This document shows, piece after piece, positions 27,843 through 37,055 of a DNA stretch of 64,000 nt. Both the position numbers and the translations under genes were made by a program. The DNA comes from Indioceanicola profundi (GTDB lineage Bacteria; Pseudomonadota; Alphaproteobacteria; Azospirillales; Azospirillaceae), in contig NZ_CP030126.1 in NCBI RefSeq assembly GCF_003568845.1, positions 186,001 through 250,000 on the forward strand, written 5' to 3'. The notes beneath the pieces were generated by a model. It did not search any database and had not been told where the DNA came from. It saw nothing but the letters and a program-made list of their open reading frames with translations. Within the stretch, counting starts at the first letter, position 1; the number at the start of each line of letters is the position of its first letter.

Positions 27843-29669
27843 ATGGAACTGCGCAACATCGCCATCATCGCGCACGTCGACCACGGAAAGACCACGCTGG
27901 TGGACATGCTGCTCAAGCAGTCCGGTACTTTCCGCGAGAACCAGCAGGTCGCCGAGCGCGCCATGGACAGCAACGACCTGGAGCGTGAGCGCGGGATCAC
28001 CATCCTGGCGAAGTGCACCAGCGTCGTCTGGAACGACGTCCGCATCAACATCGTCGATACCCCGGGCCACGCCGACTTCGGCGGCGAGGTGGAGCGTATC
28101 CTGAACATGGTGGACGGTGTCTGCCTGCTGGTCGACAGCGCGGAAGGCCCGCTGCCGCAGACCAAGTTCGTGCTGGGCAAGGCGCTGAAGCTGGGCATGC
28201 GCCCGATGGTCGTCGTCAACAAGATCGACCGTTCCGACGCGCGGCCCGACGAGGTTCACAACGAGATTTTCGACCTGTTCGCCAGCCTGGACGCCAGCGA
28301 CGAGCAGCTCGACTTCCCGACTCTGTTCGCTTCGGGCCGCAACGGCTGGGCCGTGTGGGACCTGAATGACGAGCGCAAGGACCTGACTCCGCTGTTCCAG
28401 CTCATCGTCGACCATGTGCCGGCGCCGAAGGTGGACAGCGTGGAGGAGCCCTTCACCATGCTGGCGACCACGCTGGAGGCGAACCCCTATCTGGGCCGCA
28501 TCCTGACGGGCCGCATCCAGTCCGGCCGGGTCAAGACCAACATGGCGATCAAGGCGCTGTCCCGCGACGGCAAGCTGATCGAGCAGGGCCGCGCCTCCAA
28601 GGTGCTGGCCTTCCGCGGGCTGGAGCGTATTCCGGTGGAAGAGGCCGAGGCGGGCGACATCGTCGCCATCGCCGGCCTGACCAAGGCCACCGTGGCCGAC
28701 ACCATCTGCGACATGGCGGTGGAGAACCCGCTGGCCGCGCAGCCGATCGACCCGCCGACCCTGGCCATGACCTTCTCCGTCAATGACAGCCCGTTGGCGG
28801 GCCGCGAGGGCGACAAGGTCACCAGCCGCATGATCCGCGACCGCCTGTTCCGCGAGGCCGAGGGCAACGTGGCCCTGCAGATTCGCGAGACGGAGAATGC
28901 CGATGCCTACGAGGTGGCCGGCCGCGGCGAACTGCAGCTCGGCATCCTGATCGAGACCATGCGCCGCGAGGGCTTCGAGCTGTCCATCAGCCGTCCGCGC
29001 GTCGTCATGAAGACCGATCCGACCACCGGCCAGCGCCTCGAGCCGATCGAGGAGGTTGTCATCGACGTGGATGAGGAGTTCTCCGGCGTCGTCGTCCAGA
29101 AGCTCAATGAGCGCAAGGGCGACATGATGGAGATGAAGCCGTCGGGTGCGGGCAAGCTTCGCCTGGTGTTCCACGTCCCGTCGCGCGGCCTGATCGGCTA
29201 TCAGGGCGAGTTCCTGACCGATACCCGTGGCACCGGCGTGCTGAACCGCCTGTTCCACAGCTACGCCCCGTACAAGGGCCCGATCCCGGGCCGCCGCAAC
29301 GGCGTGCTGATCTCCAACTCCGACGGCGAGGCCGTGGCCTACGCCCTGTGGAACCTGGAGGACCGCGGCCCGATGATGATCGAGCCCGGCTGGAAGGTGT
29401 ATGAGGGCATGATCGTGGGCGAGCACACCCGTGACAACGACCTGGAGGTCAATGTCATGAAGGGCAAGAAGCTCACCAACATCCGCACCACCAGCAAGGA
29501 CGAGGCGGTCGTCCTGACGCCGCCGATCCGCATGAGCCTGGAGAAGGCCCTGTCCTACATCCAGGACGACGAGCTGGTGGAGGTGACGCCGAAGTCCATC
29601 CGCCTGCGCAAGAAGCTGCTGGACCCGAACGCCCGCAAGCGCTCCGAGAAGCAGGCCGAGGCCGGCTGA
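27843..29669 (+). CDS. typA: Translational GTPase TypA/BipA
   Basis: 608-residue ribosome-associated GTPase of the EF-G family, involved in 50S assembly and stress or cold adaptation. G1 [11 protein letters not shown]2 RGITI, G3 DTPGHADF and G4 NKID are intact; then EF-Tu domain II, domains III and V ([25 protein letters not shown]) and the BipA-specific C-terminal domain ([30 protein letters not shown]). ATG 27843 gives the standard [13 protein letters not shown] start; ATG 27834 is in frame. The upstream terminator and hairpin suggest control in the leader. A strong terminator follows. Confidence 0.96.
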   Translation: MELRNIAIIAHVDHGKTTLVDMLLKQSGTFRENQQVAERAMDSNDLERERGITILAKCTSVVWNDVRINIVDTPGHADFGGEVERILNMVDGVCLLVDSAEGPLPQTKFVLGKALKLGMRPMVVVNKIDRSDARPDEVHNEIFDLFASLDASDEQLDFPTLFASGRNGWAVWDLNDERKDLTPLFQLIVDHVPAPKVDSVEEPFTMLATTLEANPYLGRILTGRIQSGRVKTNMAIKALSRDGKLIEQGRASKVLAFRGLERIPVEEAEAGDIVAIAGLTKATVADTICDMAVENPLAAQPIDPPTLAMTFSVNDSPLAGREGDKVTSRMIRDRLFREAEGNVALQIRETENADAYEVAGRGELQLGILIETMRREGFELSISRPRVVMKTDPTTGQRLEPIEEVVIDVDEEFSGVVVQKLNERKGDMMEMKPSGAGKLRLVFHVPSRGLIGYQGEFLTDTRGTGVLNRLFHSYAPYKGPIPGRRNGVLISNSDGEAVAYALWNLEDRGPMMIEPGWKVYEGMIVGEHTRDNDLEVNVMKGKKLTNIRTTSKDEAVVLTPPIRMSLEKALSYIQDDELVEVTPKSIRLRKKLLDPNARKRSEKQAEAG

Positions 29670-29697
29670 GCTTCGGCGACTTCGCCTGAGTGAATGG

Positions 29698-29731
29698 AAA
29701 ACCCCTGCCCTGCGAAGGGCAGGGGTTTTTC
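29698..29731 (+). terminator. Intrinsic terminator of typA
   Basis: AAAACCCCTGCCC (29698-29710) with GGGCAGGGGTTTT (29717-29729), 13 perfect pairs, six-base loop and a long T-run, 28 bases after the typA stop. The mirrored A-run makes it bidirectional in principle. Confidence 0.9.
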
Positions 29732-29947
29732 TTTGGGCCGGAAAGGTGTCGCCTGCTGGTGGAAGACAAACCAGCCGCAGACCATGCGCATCCTGGGCAG
29801 CACGGTACTGCCGATAAGGCCCCATCCGCCTGAAATAAATTTCACGTGACGGGCGCAGGGTTTCTTCACTTCCTTCGTATCACTTGATGGGTAGCCGGCG
29901 CAGGGCCGTCCGGTCAGCCCCCCGTCGTCCGTGGTCGAGGTTCTTCC

Positions 29948-31423
29948 GTGAAGCGTCTTCTTGCTGCCGCCGCTGCGGTGATCGCCATTTCCGGTGCTGC
30001 CTATGGCTGGCAGGGCTGGTCCGCCGGTTCCACCCCCAAGCTTGATATCCAGACTGCCGCGGTGGAGCGTGGGACGGTGCGGAAGGTGGTTGCCACCTCC
30101 GGCCGGATCGGGGCCGTGACCACGGTGGAGGTCGGCTCCCAGCTCTCCGGCCAGATTCTGGAGCTGCTGGCCGACTACAACACGCAGGTGACCGAGGGGC
30201 AGACCATCGCCCGCATCGACCCCCGCACCTACCAGACCCGCCTGATCGAGGCGGAGGCGGCCGTGGCGGTGGCGAACGCCTCGGTGAAGCTCCAGACCGC
30301 CACGCTCCAGCGCAACAAGGCCACGCTGGAAAAGGCCCGGGCCGATTTCGAGCGCGCGGAATCCCTGCGCGCCCGCGGCAACGTCTCCGACGCTAGCTAT
30401 GACGCGACCAAGACGGCGCTGGATGTCGCTCGCGCCGATGTGGCGGTGGCGGAGGCGCAGCTGGCCAATGCGGAGGCGACACTGAAACAGCGCGACGCCG
30501 CCCTGGACAGCGCCCGCATCGATCTGGACCGCACCTATATCCGCGCGCCCATCGACGGAACGGTGATCGACCGCAGCGTCGATCTCGGCCAGACCGTGGC
30601 CGCCAGCCTTCAGGCGCCTGTGCTGTTCGTCATCGCCGGCGACCTGACCCGCATGCAGATCGAAGCGCAGGTGGACGAGGCGGATATCGGCCAGGTGCAG
30701 GAGGGCAATCCCGTGAACTTCACGGTGGACGCCTTCCCCGACCGCAACTTCACAGGCGTGGTGGAGCAGATCCGGCTTCAGCCGACGGAGACCTCCTCCG
30801 TTGTCACCTACACGGTCATCATCTCCGCCGAAAACCCCGGCCGTCGCCTGCTGCCCGGCATGACGGCCAATGTGGAGATCGTGTCCGGCGAGCGCAGCGA
30901 TGTCCTGACGGTCGCCAACGAGGCGTTGCGGTTCCAGCCCCGCGGCACCGCCCTGGCGCTGGTGCCGGAGGAGCACAAGGCCGCGGCAACGGGTACGGCC
31001 GGCGCTGCGGCGGGCGGCAACCCCATGCTGGACCGCTTGGCGCAGGAGCTGAACCTGACCGACGTGCAGAAGACGGAGGCCGGGCAGGCCATGCGCGCTT
31101 TGTTCGAGCGTCGCCGCGCGGCGGCCGAGGCCGGCGGTCCTGCGCCCGACCCGCAGGCGATCCGCCAGGAGATGGCCCAGGCGCTGGAGCCGATCCTGAC
31201 GGCAGAGCAGATGGCGAAGTTCCGTGAGATGCGCCCGCCCCAGCGTCCGGCCGACGGCGGCCGGGCGGCCACGATCTGGACCCGCGGCAATGACGGGAAC
31301 CTGATCCCGGCCCGTATCCGCGTTGGCCTGTCCGACGACATGGCGACGGAAGTGCTGGGCGGGCTGGAAGAGGGCGCCCGTGTCGTCACCCGCGTCCGCG
31401 TCCCGGCAGGAGGTGCGGAATGA
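29948..31423 (+). CDS. macA: MacA-type periplasmic adaptor with an LTxxQ (Spy/CpxP-like) insertion
   Basis: 491-residue membrane-fusion protein linking an inner-membrane ABC pump to a TolC-type channel. It has an N-terminal membrane segment (residues 3-22), lipoyl half-motifs around residues 50-92 and 196-228 (TYIRAPIDGTVIDRSVDLGQTV), a long coiled-coil hairpin (about 98-195) and a beta-barrel domain (235-312). Unusually, residues about 341-437 form an insertion with two LTxxQ motifs (LTDVQ at 370, LTAEQ at 417) in Arg/Glu/Ala-rich helices, resembling Spy/CpxP periplasmic chaperones, before the last membrane-proximal strands resume. GTG start. Translationally coupled to the ATPase gene (ATGA overlap). 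Confidence 0.87.
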   Translation: MKRLLAAAAAVIAISGAAYGWQGWSAGSTPKLDIQTAAVERGTVRKVVATSGRIGAVTTVEVGSQLSGQILELLADYNTQVTEGQTIARIDPRTYQTRLIEAEAAVAVANASVKLQTATLQRNKATLEKARADFERAESLRARGNVSDASYDATKTALDVARADVAVAEAQLANAEATLKQRDAALDSARIDLDRTYIRAPIDGTVIDRSVDLGQTVAASLQAPVLFVIAGDLTRMQIEAQVDEADIGQVQEGNPVNFTVDAFPDRNFTGVVEQIRLQPTETSSVVTYTVIISAENPGRRLLPGMTANVEIVSGERSDVLTVANEALRFQPRGTALALVPEEHKAAATGTAGAAAGGNPMLDRLAQELNLTDVQKTEAGQAMRALFERRRAAAEAGGPAPDPQAIRQEMAQALEPILTAEQMAKFREMRPPQRPADGGRAATIWTRGNDGNLIPARIRVGLSDDMATEVLGGLEEGARVVTRVRVPAGGAE

Positions 31424-32184
31424 CCGTGATCGAACGGGAGGTCGGGACGGAACGGTACCGTGCGCCGGTGACCGCCCAGGCCGCCGCCCTGATCGTCGGC
31501 CGCGGCCTGACCAAGACCTACCGCATGGGCGACACCGAGGTGCACGCCCTGCGCGGCGTCGATGTGGACATAGCCGAGGGCGACTATGTGGCGGTCACCG
31601 GGGCCTCCGGCTCCGGCAAGTCCACCCTGATGGGGCTCTTGGGGGCGCTCGACCAGCCCAGCTCCGGCACGCTGACCGTGGCGGGGCGGGAGCTGTCGCG
31701 CCTGTCCACGGATGAGCTGGCGGGATTCCGGAACCAGGTGGTGGGCTTCGTCTTCCAGCATTTCCACCTGCTGCCCCGCACGGCCGCCGTGGACAATGTG
31801 GCCCTGCCGCTTCTCTATGGCCGGCATCCGGGCAACCGGCATGAACGCGCCATGGAATGCCTGCGCATGGTCGGGCTGGGGGAGCGGGCGGACCACCACC
31901 CATCCCAGCTTTCCGGCGGGCAACAGCAGCGCGTCGCCATCGCCCGTGCCCTGGTCAACCGCCCGCGCATCCTGCTGGCGGACGAGCCGACGGGCGCCTT
32001 GGACAGCCGCATGTCGGACGAAATCATGGACATCTTCGACCGCCTGAACCGGGAGGAGGGGATCACCATCGTGCTGGTGACGCACGAGGCCGATGTGGCC
32101 GCCCGTGCCCGCCGCCGCCTTGTGTTCCGGGACGGGCTGATCGCGGAGGATGTCGAGCAGCGCCCCTGGGAGGGCCGGTCATGA
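31420..32184 (+). CDS. MacB/LolD-type ABC transporter ATPase
   Basis: 254 residues: Walker A GASGSGKST, Q-loop FVFQHFHLLPR, signature LSGGQQQRVAIARAL, Walker B ILLADEPTGALD, and the switch histidine in LVTHEADVAARARR. This is the MacB/LolD/FtsE class that drives mechanotransmission permeases. The start overlaps the adaptor stop and its own stop overlaps the permease start, both by four bases, so the three genes form one tightly coupled operon. The ATPase and permease, one chain in E. coli MacB, are separate here. Confidence 0.94.
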   Translation: MTVIEREVGTERYRAPVTAQAAALIVGRGLTKTYRMGDTEVHALRGVDVDIAEGDYVAVTGASGSGKSTLMGLLGALDQPSSGTLTVAGRELSRLSTDELAGFRNQVVGFVFQHFHLLPRTAAVDNVALPLLYGRHPGNRHERAMECLRMVGLGERADHHPSQLSGGQQQRVAIARALVNRPRILLADEPTGALDSRMSDEIMDIFDRLNREEGITIVLVTHEADVAARARRRLVFRDGLIAEDVEQRPWEGRS

Positions 32185-33413
32185 CAATCTGGTCCCAGAT
32201 GCTGGTGGCGTTCCAGGCCCTGCGGCTGAACGCGCTCCGCAGCCTGCTCGCCATGCTGGGCGTCATCATCGGCGTCGCCTCCGTCATCGTCATGGTCTCC
32301 ATCAGCAGCGGCGCCCGCCAGGTGGTGGAAAGCCAGATCCAGTCGCTTGGCAGCAACCAGCTCATGGCCTTCCCCGGAAGCTCCAACATGGGCGGGCGGC
32401 GCGGCGGGTCCGGTTCCGCCACCCCCTTCTCCGACGGGGATGTGGAGGCCATCGCCAACCGGGTGCCGGGCGTCGTCACCGCCGTGGGCGTGGTCCAGGG
32501 TTCCGCCCCGCTGGTCGCGGGCAATGTGAACTGGACCACCAGCGTGCTGGGCGTCGGCCCGGACTATCCGCAGGTGCGCGACTGGAGCATTGGCGAAGGC
32601 CGTTTCTTTGGCGCCGGCGAGGTCCGCTCCTCCGGCAAGGTGGCCGTGCTGGGCCGCACCGTGGCCGAGAAGATGTTCGAGGGCGCGGACCCGGTCGGCG
32701 CGACCATCCGCATCCGCAACATCCCCTTCAAGATCATCGGCGTGCTGGCGGAGAAGGGGGCCAACATGATGGGCTCCGACCAGGACGATCTGGTGCTGGT
32801 GCCCGTCAGCACCGCCCGAACCCGCCTGTTCGGCCGCGACGACACCGTTCCCGACCGGGTCCAGCAAATGCTGATCCAGATCGAGCCGGGGGAGGACATG
32901 GCCATGGTGCAGGGGGATATTGAAACCCTACTGCGGGAGCGGCGGCGCATCCGCCCCGGCGGGCAGGACGACTTCTCCGTCCGGAACCTGGCGGAGTTCA
33001 TCCGGGCCCGGACGGCGACCCAGGCCACGCTCGGCCTGCTGCTGGGCGCCACGGCCGCCATCTCCCTCCTGGTCGGCGGCATCGGCATCATGAACATCAT
33101 GCTGGTGTCGGTGACGGAGCGGACGCGGGAGATCGGCCTCCGCCTCGCGGTCGGCGCGCGCCCCCGCGACGTGCTGGGCCAGTTCCTGGTGGAGGCGGTG
33201 ACCCTGTGCCTTGTGGGCGGGGCCATCGGCGGGCTGATCGGCATGGCTGGTTCCTTCGCCATGGCGCAGTTCGGGGACTGGCCGGTGGCGGTGGACCCTT
33301 CCATGGTCGGGCTGGCCCTGGGCTCCTCCCTGCTGGTGGGAGTGTTCTTCGGTTTCTACCCGGCCCGGCGCGCCGCCAGGCTGAACCCCATTGAGGCCCT
33401 GCGCTTCGAGTGA
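32181..33413 (+). CDS. MacB-type ABC permease
   Basis: 410 residues: helix 1 (residues 17-42, LRSLLAMLGVIIGVASVIVMVSIS), a large periplasmic MacB_PCD domain (about 43-270), and three C-terminal FtsX helices (ATLGLLLGATAAISLLVGGIGIMNIMLVSVTERTREIGLRLAVGAR onward). Members expel macrolides, peptides, haem precursors or lipids through a TolC-like channel, which is not encoded here. ATG 32181 lies in the ATPase stop overlap. Confidence 0.93.
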   Translation: MTIWSQMLVAFQALRLNALRSLLAMLGVIIGVASVIVMVSISSGARQVVESQIQSLGSNQLMAFPGSSNMGGRRGGSGSATPFSDGDVEAIANRVPGVVTAVGVVQGSAPLVAGNVNWTTSVLGVGPDYPQVRDWSIGEGRFFGAGEVRSSGKVAVLGRTVAEKMFEGADPVGATIRIRNIPFKIIGVLAEKGANMMGSDQDDLVLVPVSTARTRLFGRDDTVPDRVQQMLIQIEPGEDMAMVQGDIETLLRERRRIRPGGQDDFSVRNLAEFIRARTATQATLGLLLGATAAISLLVGGIGIMNIMLVSVTERTREIGLRLAVGARPRDVLGQFLVEAVTLCLVGGAIGGLIGMAGSFAMAQFGDWPVAVDPSMVGLALGSSLLVGVFFGFYPARRAARLNPIEALRFE

Positions 33414-33490
33414 CCGGAAGGCGAAGCTCTCTCTGTTCGGAGAGGGCTTCCGACCCGGACGGAGGGCGGCCCTATCCACATGGTCTGCCC

Positions 33491-33519
33491 TGACCTGTCT
33501 TGCCGCCTGATTCAGGTCA
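33491..33519. promoter_or_regulatory. Inverted repeat upstream of phaA
   Basis: TGACCTG (33491-33497) and CAGGTCA (33513-33519), seven perfect pairs 15 bases apart, about 125 bases before the phaA start. It could be an operator or a stem in the leader; there is no T-run after it. Another hairpin (GAAGC..GCTTC, 33423-33450) lies closer to the MacB-type permease stop. Confidence 0.3.
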
Positions 33520-33643
33520 ATTTGGCGGTAAGGCTGGGAACAGGCCCCGCGGGTTGCCTTGCGCCTGCCGTGCTTTCCTTCGTAAGCTTCCCCCTGACCA
33601 GCCCCGGGCTGGATACATACCGAAAAGATCAGGAGGGACCACC

Positions 33644-34819
33644 ATGGTCGACGTCGTCATCGCCGGTGCGGCACGCACTCCCATCGGCGCCTTCAATGGC
33701 GGCCTCAGCACCGTTCCCGCCCACTATCTGGGCGAGGTCGCGATCCGTGAGGCGCTGGCCCGCGCCAAGACCGACGCGGCGGAGGTGGATGAGGTGGTCT
33801 TGGGCCAGGTCCTGACCGCCGGCACCGGCCAGAACCCGGCCCGTCAGGCCGCCGTCAACGCCGGCATCCCGGTGGAGCGGACGGCCTATGGCATCAACCA
33901 GCTCTGCGGCTCCGGCCTGCGCACGGTGGCGCTGGGCTTCCAGGCCATCAAGCTGGGCGATGCGGACATCATCGTCGCCGGCGGGCAGGAGAGCATGTCC
34001 CAGGCGCCCCACTGCATGCATCTGCGCGCCGGCACCAAGATGGGCGACGCGTCCATGATCGACACCATGATCAAGGACGGCCTCTGGGACGCCTTCAACG
34101 GCTACCACATGGGCGGCACTGCCGAGAACGTGGCCGAGAAGTGGCAGATCACCCGCGAGCAGCAGGACCAGTTCGCTGCCGCCAGCCAGCAGAAGGCGGA
34201 AGCGGCCATGAAGGCCGGCCGCTTCAAGGATGAGATCGTTCCCGTCACCATCAAGGGCCGCAAGGGCGATGTCGTGATCGACACGGACGAGCATCCCAAG
34301 CACGGCACCACGGCGGAGGCGCTGGCCAAGCTGCGCCCGGCCTTCAAGAAGGACGGTTCCGTCACCGCCGGCAATGCGTCGGGCATCAATGACGGTGCCG
34401 CCGCCCTGGTGCTGATGAGCGCCGAGAGCGCCGCCAAACGCGGGGCGCAGCCCCTGGCCCGCATCGTTTCCTGGGCCACCGCCGGCGTCGATCCGGCCAT
34501 CATGGGCTCCGGCCCGATCCCGGCCTCCCGCCTCGCCCTGAAGAAGGCCGGCTGGACCCCGGACCAACTTGACCTGATCGAGGCGAACGAGGCCTTCGCC
34601 GCGCAGGCCTGCGCCGTGAACAAGGATCTGGGCTGGGACACCTCCCGGGTGAACGTCAATGGCGGGGCCATCGCGCTCGGCCATCCGATCGGCGCCTCGG
34701 GCGCCCGCGTCCTGGTCACCCTGCTGCATGAAATGCAGAAGCGCGACGCCAAGCGCGGCCTCGCCACACTGTGCATCGGCGGCGGCATGGGTGTCGCCAT
34801 GTGCGTGGAGCGCGACTGA
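33644..34819 (+). CDS. phaA: Acetyl-CoA C-acetyltransferase (beta-ketothiolase)
   Basis: 391-residue biosynthetic-type thiolase condensing two acetyl-CoA to acetoacetyl-CoA. Nucleophile Cys88 is in [11 protein letters not shown], the catalytic histidine in [13 protein letters not shown], and the second cysteine (377) in [18 protein letters not shown] precedes ATG 33644. It is followed after 143 bases by phaB in the same direction, the first two steps of poly-3-hydroxybutyrate synthesis. The synthase phaC is not in the window. Confidence 0.95.
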   Translation: MVDVVIAGAARTPIGAFNGGLSTVPAHYLGEVAIREALARAKTDAAEVDEVVLGQVLTAGTGQNPARQAAVNAGIPVERTAYGINQLCGSGLRTVALGFQAIKLGDADIIVAGGQESMSQAPHCMHLRAGTKMGDASMIDTMIKDGLWDAFNGYHMGGTAENVAEKWQITREQQDQFAAASQQKAEAAMKAGRFKDEIVPVTIKGRKGDVVIDTDEHPKHGTTAEALAKLRPAFKKDGSVTAGNASGINDGAAALVLMSAESAAKRGAQPLARIVSWATAGVDPAIMGSGPIPASRLALKKAGWTPDQLDLIEANEAFAAQACAVNKDLGWDTSRVNVNGGAIALGHPIGASGARVLVTLLHEMQKRDAKRGLATLCIGGGMGVAMCVERD

Positions 34820-34962
34820 TCGCCTGTTAGCCCCCGCCGAACCCGGAATCCCGGGCGTCGGCGGGGAGCCCCGCGCGTCGGAGAATTTACGCAGAGTGTC
34901 TTACGGCCCATGAAGAATTAGGACCAGTCAGGGCAGAGCCCTGCATCCATAAGGGGGGAAAC

Positions 34963-35685
34963 ATGGCACGAGTGGCAGTTGTGACCGGCGGCACCCGCGG
35001 CATCGGCGAGGCGATCTCCGTCGGACTCAAGGAGAAGGGCTACAAGGTCGCGGCGACCTATGCCGGCAACGAGAAGGCTGCCCAGGAATTCACCGAGCGC
35101 ACCGGCATCCCGGCCTACAAGTTCGATGTCAGCGACTTCGAGGCCTGCCAGAGCGCGATCAAGCAGATCGAGAGCGATCTCGGCCCGGTGGAGGTGCTGG
35201 TGAACAATGCCGGCATCACCCGCGACGGCGTCATGCACCGCATGACCCCCGAGCAGTGGAACGCGGTGATCCAGACCAACCTGACGAGCTGCTTCAACAT
35301 GTGCCGTTGCGTGATCGACGGCATGCGGGAGCGCAGCTTCGGCCGGATCGTCAATATCGGCTCCATCAACGGGCAGGCCGGCCAGTACGGCCAGGTGAAC
35401 TACGCCGCGGCCAAGTCCGGCATCCACGGCTTCACCAAGGCCCTGGCCCAGGAAGGGGCGGCGAAGGGCATCACCGTCAACGCCATCGCGCCGGGCTATA
35501 TCGACACCGACATGGTGCGCGCGGTGCCGCCCAACGTGCTGGAGAAGATCGTCGCCAAGGTGCCCGTCGGCCGCCTTGGCAAGGCGGAGGAGATCGCCCG
35601 CGGCGTGGCCTTCCTGGTGGCGGACGACGCCGGCTTCATCACCGGCTCCACCCTGTCCATCAATGGCGGCCAGCACATGTACTGA
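34963..35685 (+). CDS. phaB: NADPH-dependent acetoacetyl-CoA reductase
   Basis: 240-residue short-chain dehydrogenase reducing acetoacetyl-CoA to (R)-3-hydroxybutyryl-CoA. TGGTRGIG is the nucleotide-binding glycine motif, NNAGITRD the structural NNAG, S in IGSINGQAGQ and YAAAK the catalytic Ser-Tyr-Lys. PhaB-type features include VPVGRLGKAEEIARGVAFLVADDAGFITGSTLSINGG. AAGGGGGGAAAC precedes the start. A GC-rich hairpin without a T-run (34831-34867) lies between phaA and phaB, so partial uncoupling is possible. Confidence 0.94.
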   Translation: MARVAVVTGGTRGIGEAISVGLKEKGYKVAATYAGNEKAAQEFTERTGIPAYKFDVSDFEACQSAIKQIESDLGPVEVLVNNAGITRDGVMHRMTPEQWNAVIQTNLTSCFNMCRCVIDGMRERSFGRIVNIGSINGQAGQYGQVNYAAAKSGIHGFTKALAQEGAAKGITVNAIAPGYIDTDMVRAVPPNVLEKIVAKVPVGRLGKAEEIARGVAFLVADDAGFITGSTLSINGGQHMY

Positions 35686-35708
35686 TCCCTGCGGGATCGG
35701 AATTCCAG

Positions 35709-35738
35709 CGGCCCCTGGACCCTGTCCGGGGGCCGTTT
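35709..35738 (+). terminator. Probable terminator of phaA-phaB
   Basis: CGGCCCCTGGA (35709-35719) with TCCGGGGGCCG (35725-35735), 11 pairs including one G-T, loop CCCTG, then TTTG. The short T-run makes it moderate. It lies 24 bases after the phaB stop. Confidence 0.6.
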
Positions 35739-35773
35739 GCTGTTCTGGCCACTCACACAGCTCCGGTCCGGTC

Positions 35774-36211
35774 ATGTCCCACACCTTCCCCGATCACCCG
35801 CGCGTCGGCGTCGGCGTCCTTGTCTGGAAAGGGGATGCCCTGCTGCTGATCCGGCGCGGCAAGCCGCCCGGCATGGGGGAGTGGAGCCTGCCCGGCGGGA
35901 GCCAGGAGTTGGGGGAGACCCTGTTCGAAACTGCCGCGCGGGAGGTGATGGAGGAGACCTGCATCACGGCACGGCCGGTCGCCGTACTCACCGCCGTGGA
36001 CAATATCGTGCAGGACCCGGACGGGCGGGTGCGCTTCCACTACACCATCGTGGACGTGGTCGCCGAATGGCAGGCGGGGGAACCGGTGGCCGCCACCGAT
36101 GTGCTGGAGGCCCGCTGGGCCACACCGCAGGAATGGCGCAGCCTCGTCGTCTGGCAGCCCCTGCTGGAGGTGCTGGAGATGGCGCTGGCGGCGCGGCAGG
36201 GTTGCGGATGA
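35774..36211 (+). CDS. Nudix hydrolase (ADP-ribose pyrophosphatase-like)
   Basis: 145 residues. The Nudix box runs from GSQELGETLFETAAREV through MEETCI and matches GX5EX7REUXEEXGU except that the penultimate glycine is cysteine. GVGVLVWKGDALLLIRRGKPPGMGEWSLPGG is the usual strand-loop start. It should hydrolyse a nucleoside diphosphate linked to another group; the C-terminal WATPQEWRSL resembles ADP-ribose/NADH-type members. The metal-binding RExxEE glutamates are intact, so activity is expected. It may be read from the pha promoter or independently. Confidence 0.88.
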   Translation: MSHTFPDHPRVGVGVLVWKGDALLLIRRGKPPGMGEWSLPGGSQELGETLFETAAREVMEETCITARPVAVLTAVDNIVQDPDGRVRFHYTIVDVVAEWQAGEPVAATDVLEARWATPQEWRSLVVWQPLLEVLEMALAARQGCG

Positions 36212-36218
36212 GTGGGTC

Positions 36219-36247
36219 TTGCCCGCAATCTCCGCCTGCGCTATGGT
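36219..36247 (+). promoter_or_regulatory. Predicted promoter of the DUF2087 gene
   Basis: TTGCCC (36219-36224), 17-base spacer, TATGGT (36242-36247). Spacing and -10 box fit a housekeeping promoter and it lies about 150 bases before the start at 36397. Identified by eye. Confidence 0.45.
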
Positions 36248-36396
36248 CCGCCCCGGTCGGCAGTTCACCCAGGCGTCGCCACCCCGGTCGGGGAGCTAAA
36301 CCTGCCTTCATCAGTTTTCGACGGACACTTATCCCGTGCCGCGTCGGAAGGGCGACCACCGGCATCCTCCCCGGACAGGCACCATGGGGATAAGCC

Positions 36397-36948
36397 ATGT
36401 CTAAAGAGTTTCTGCCCTTCCAGGCGGCGGACATCTCCGCCCTTGCCAAATCCCTCCGCACGCAGCTCGCCGGCCATGACGGCCAGCCCGGCCATGTGGA
36501 AATGCTGAACATGCTGGCGCGATCCGCGGGCTACCGGAATTTCCAGCATTTCCGCGCCCAGCTCGAAGCGCGGCAGCGGCTGGAGGCAGCGCCGGAACCG
36601 CCGCCCGCGGTGGATTTCGTCAAGCTCGCCAAGCTGGCCCGGTTCTTCGCAGCCGACGGGCGGATGATCCGCTGGCCATCGAAGTTCAGCCACCAGGAAC
36701 CCTGCCTCTGGGTGCTCTGGTCCCGCCTGCCGCCGCGGCGGACCTTCACGGAGCCGGAGATGAACGTGCTGCTGGCCGAACAGCACATGTTCGGCGATCA
36801 CGTCCTGCTGCGCCGGGAAATGGTGAACTACCGCATGATCGGCCGCACCACCGATGGCCGCAGCTACTGGCGCATCGAACGGGAACCCCCGGCCGAGGCC
36901 GTCGCCCTGATCCGGCAGGTGACTGGGCGCAAGCGGCAGCCGGGCTAA
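36397..36948 (+). CDS. DUF2087-domain protein
   Basis: 183 residues. The C-terminal half (about residues 75-170) is a DUF2087 domain: LARFFAADGRMIRWPSKFSHQEPCLWVLWSRLPPRRTFTEPEMNVLL and GDHVLLRREMVNYRMIGRTTDGRSYWR, a winged-helix-like module often joined to regulators. The N-terminal half (FQAADISALAKSLRTQL, HVEMLNMLARSAGYRNFQHFRAQ) is an amphipathic helical region seen in related proteins. A DNA- or RNA-binding role is plausible from the fold, but no function is established. No neighbour suggests a pathway. Confidence 0.75.
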   Translation: MSKEFLPFQAADISALAKSLRTQLAGHDGQPGHVEMLNMLARSAGYRNFQHFRAQLEARQRLEAAPEPPPAVDFVKLAKLARFFAADGRMIRWPSKFSHQEPCLWVLWSRLPPRRTFTEPEMNVLLAEQHMFGDHVLLRREMVNYRMIGRTTDGRSYWRIEREPPAEAVALIRQVTGRKRQPG

Positions 36949-36970
36949 CCCGCGCCGGCCTCCATGGTCC

Positions 36971-37055
36971 TCCTCACCCTGAGCCTGCCGTTGCTGCGCG
37001 GATGGTCACCCTGCGACAGGCTCAGGATGAGGGCGGTTGGGCTCAGGATGAGCGG
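36971..37055. repeat. Inverted and direct copies of a dispersed repeat
   Basis: CCTCACCCTGAGCCTG at 36972 and its inverted partner CAGGCTCAGGATGAGG at 37017 form a 16-base stem with one mismatch and a 29-base loop; a further copy GGGCTCAGGATGAG starts at 37040. Same family as the element at 15366. The ABC-F reading frame runs into it and takes its last residues (HPEPNRPHPEPVAG) and stop codon from the repeat. Confidence 0.75.

Noticed and set aside
27777-29825. Long minus-strand ORF (682 codons) opposite typA
   Set aside because: Mirror frame of a GC3-biased gene; the translation is Gly/His/Gln/Leu-rich with no family, while the plus strand encodes a full TypA.
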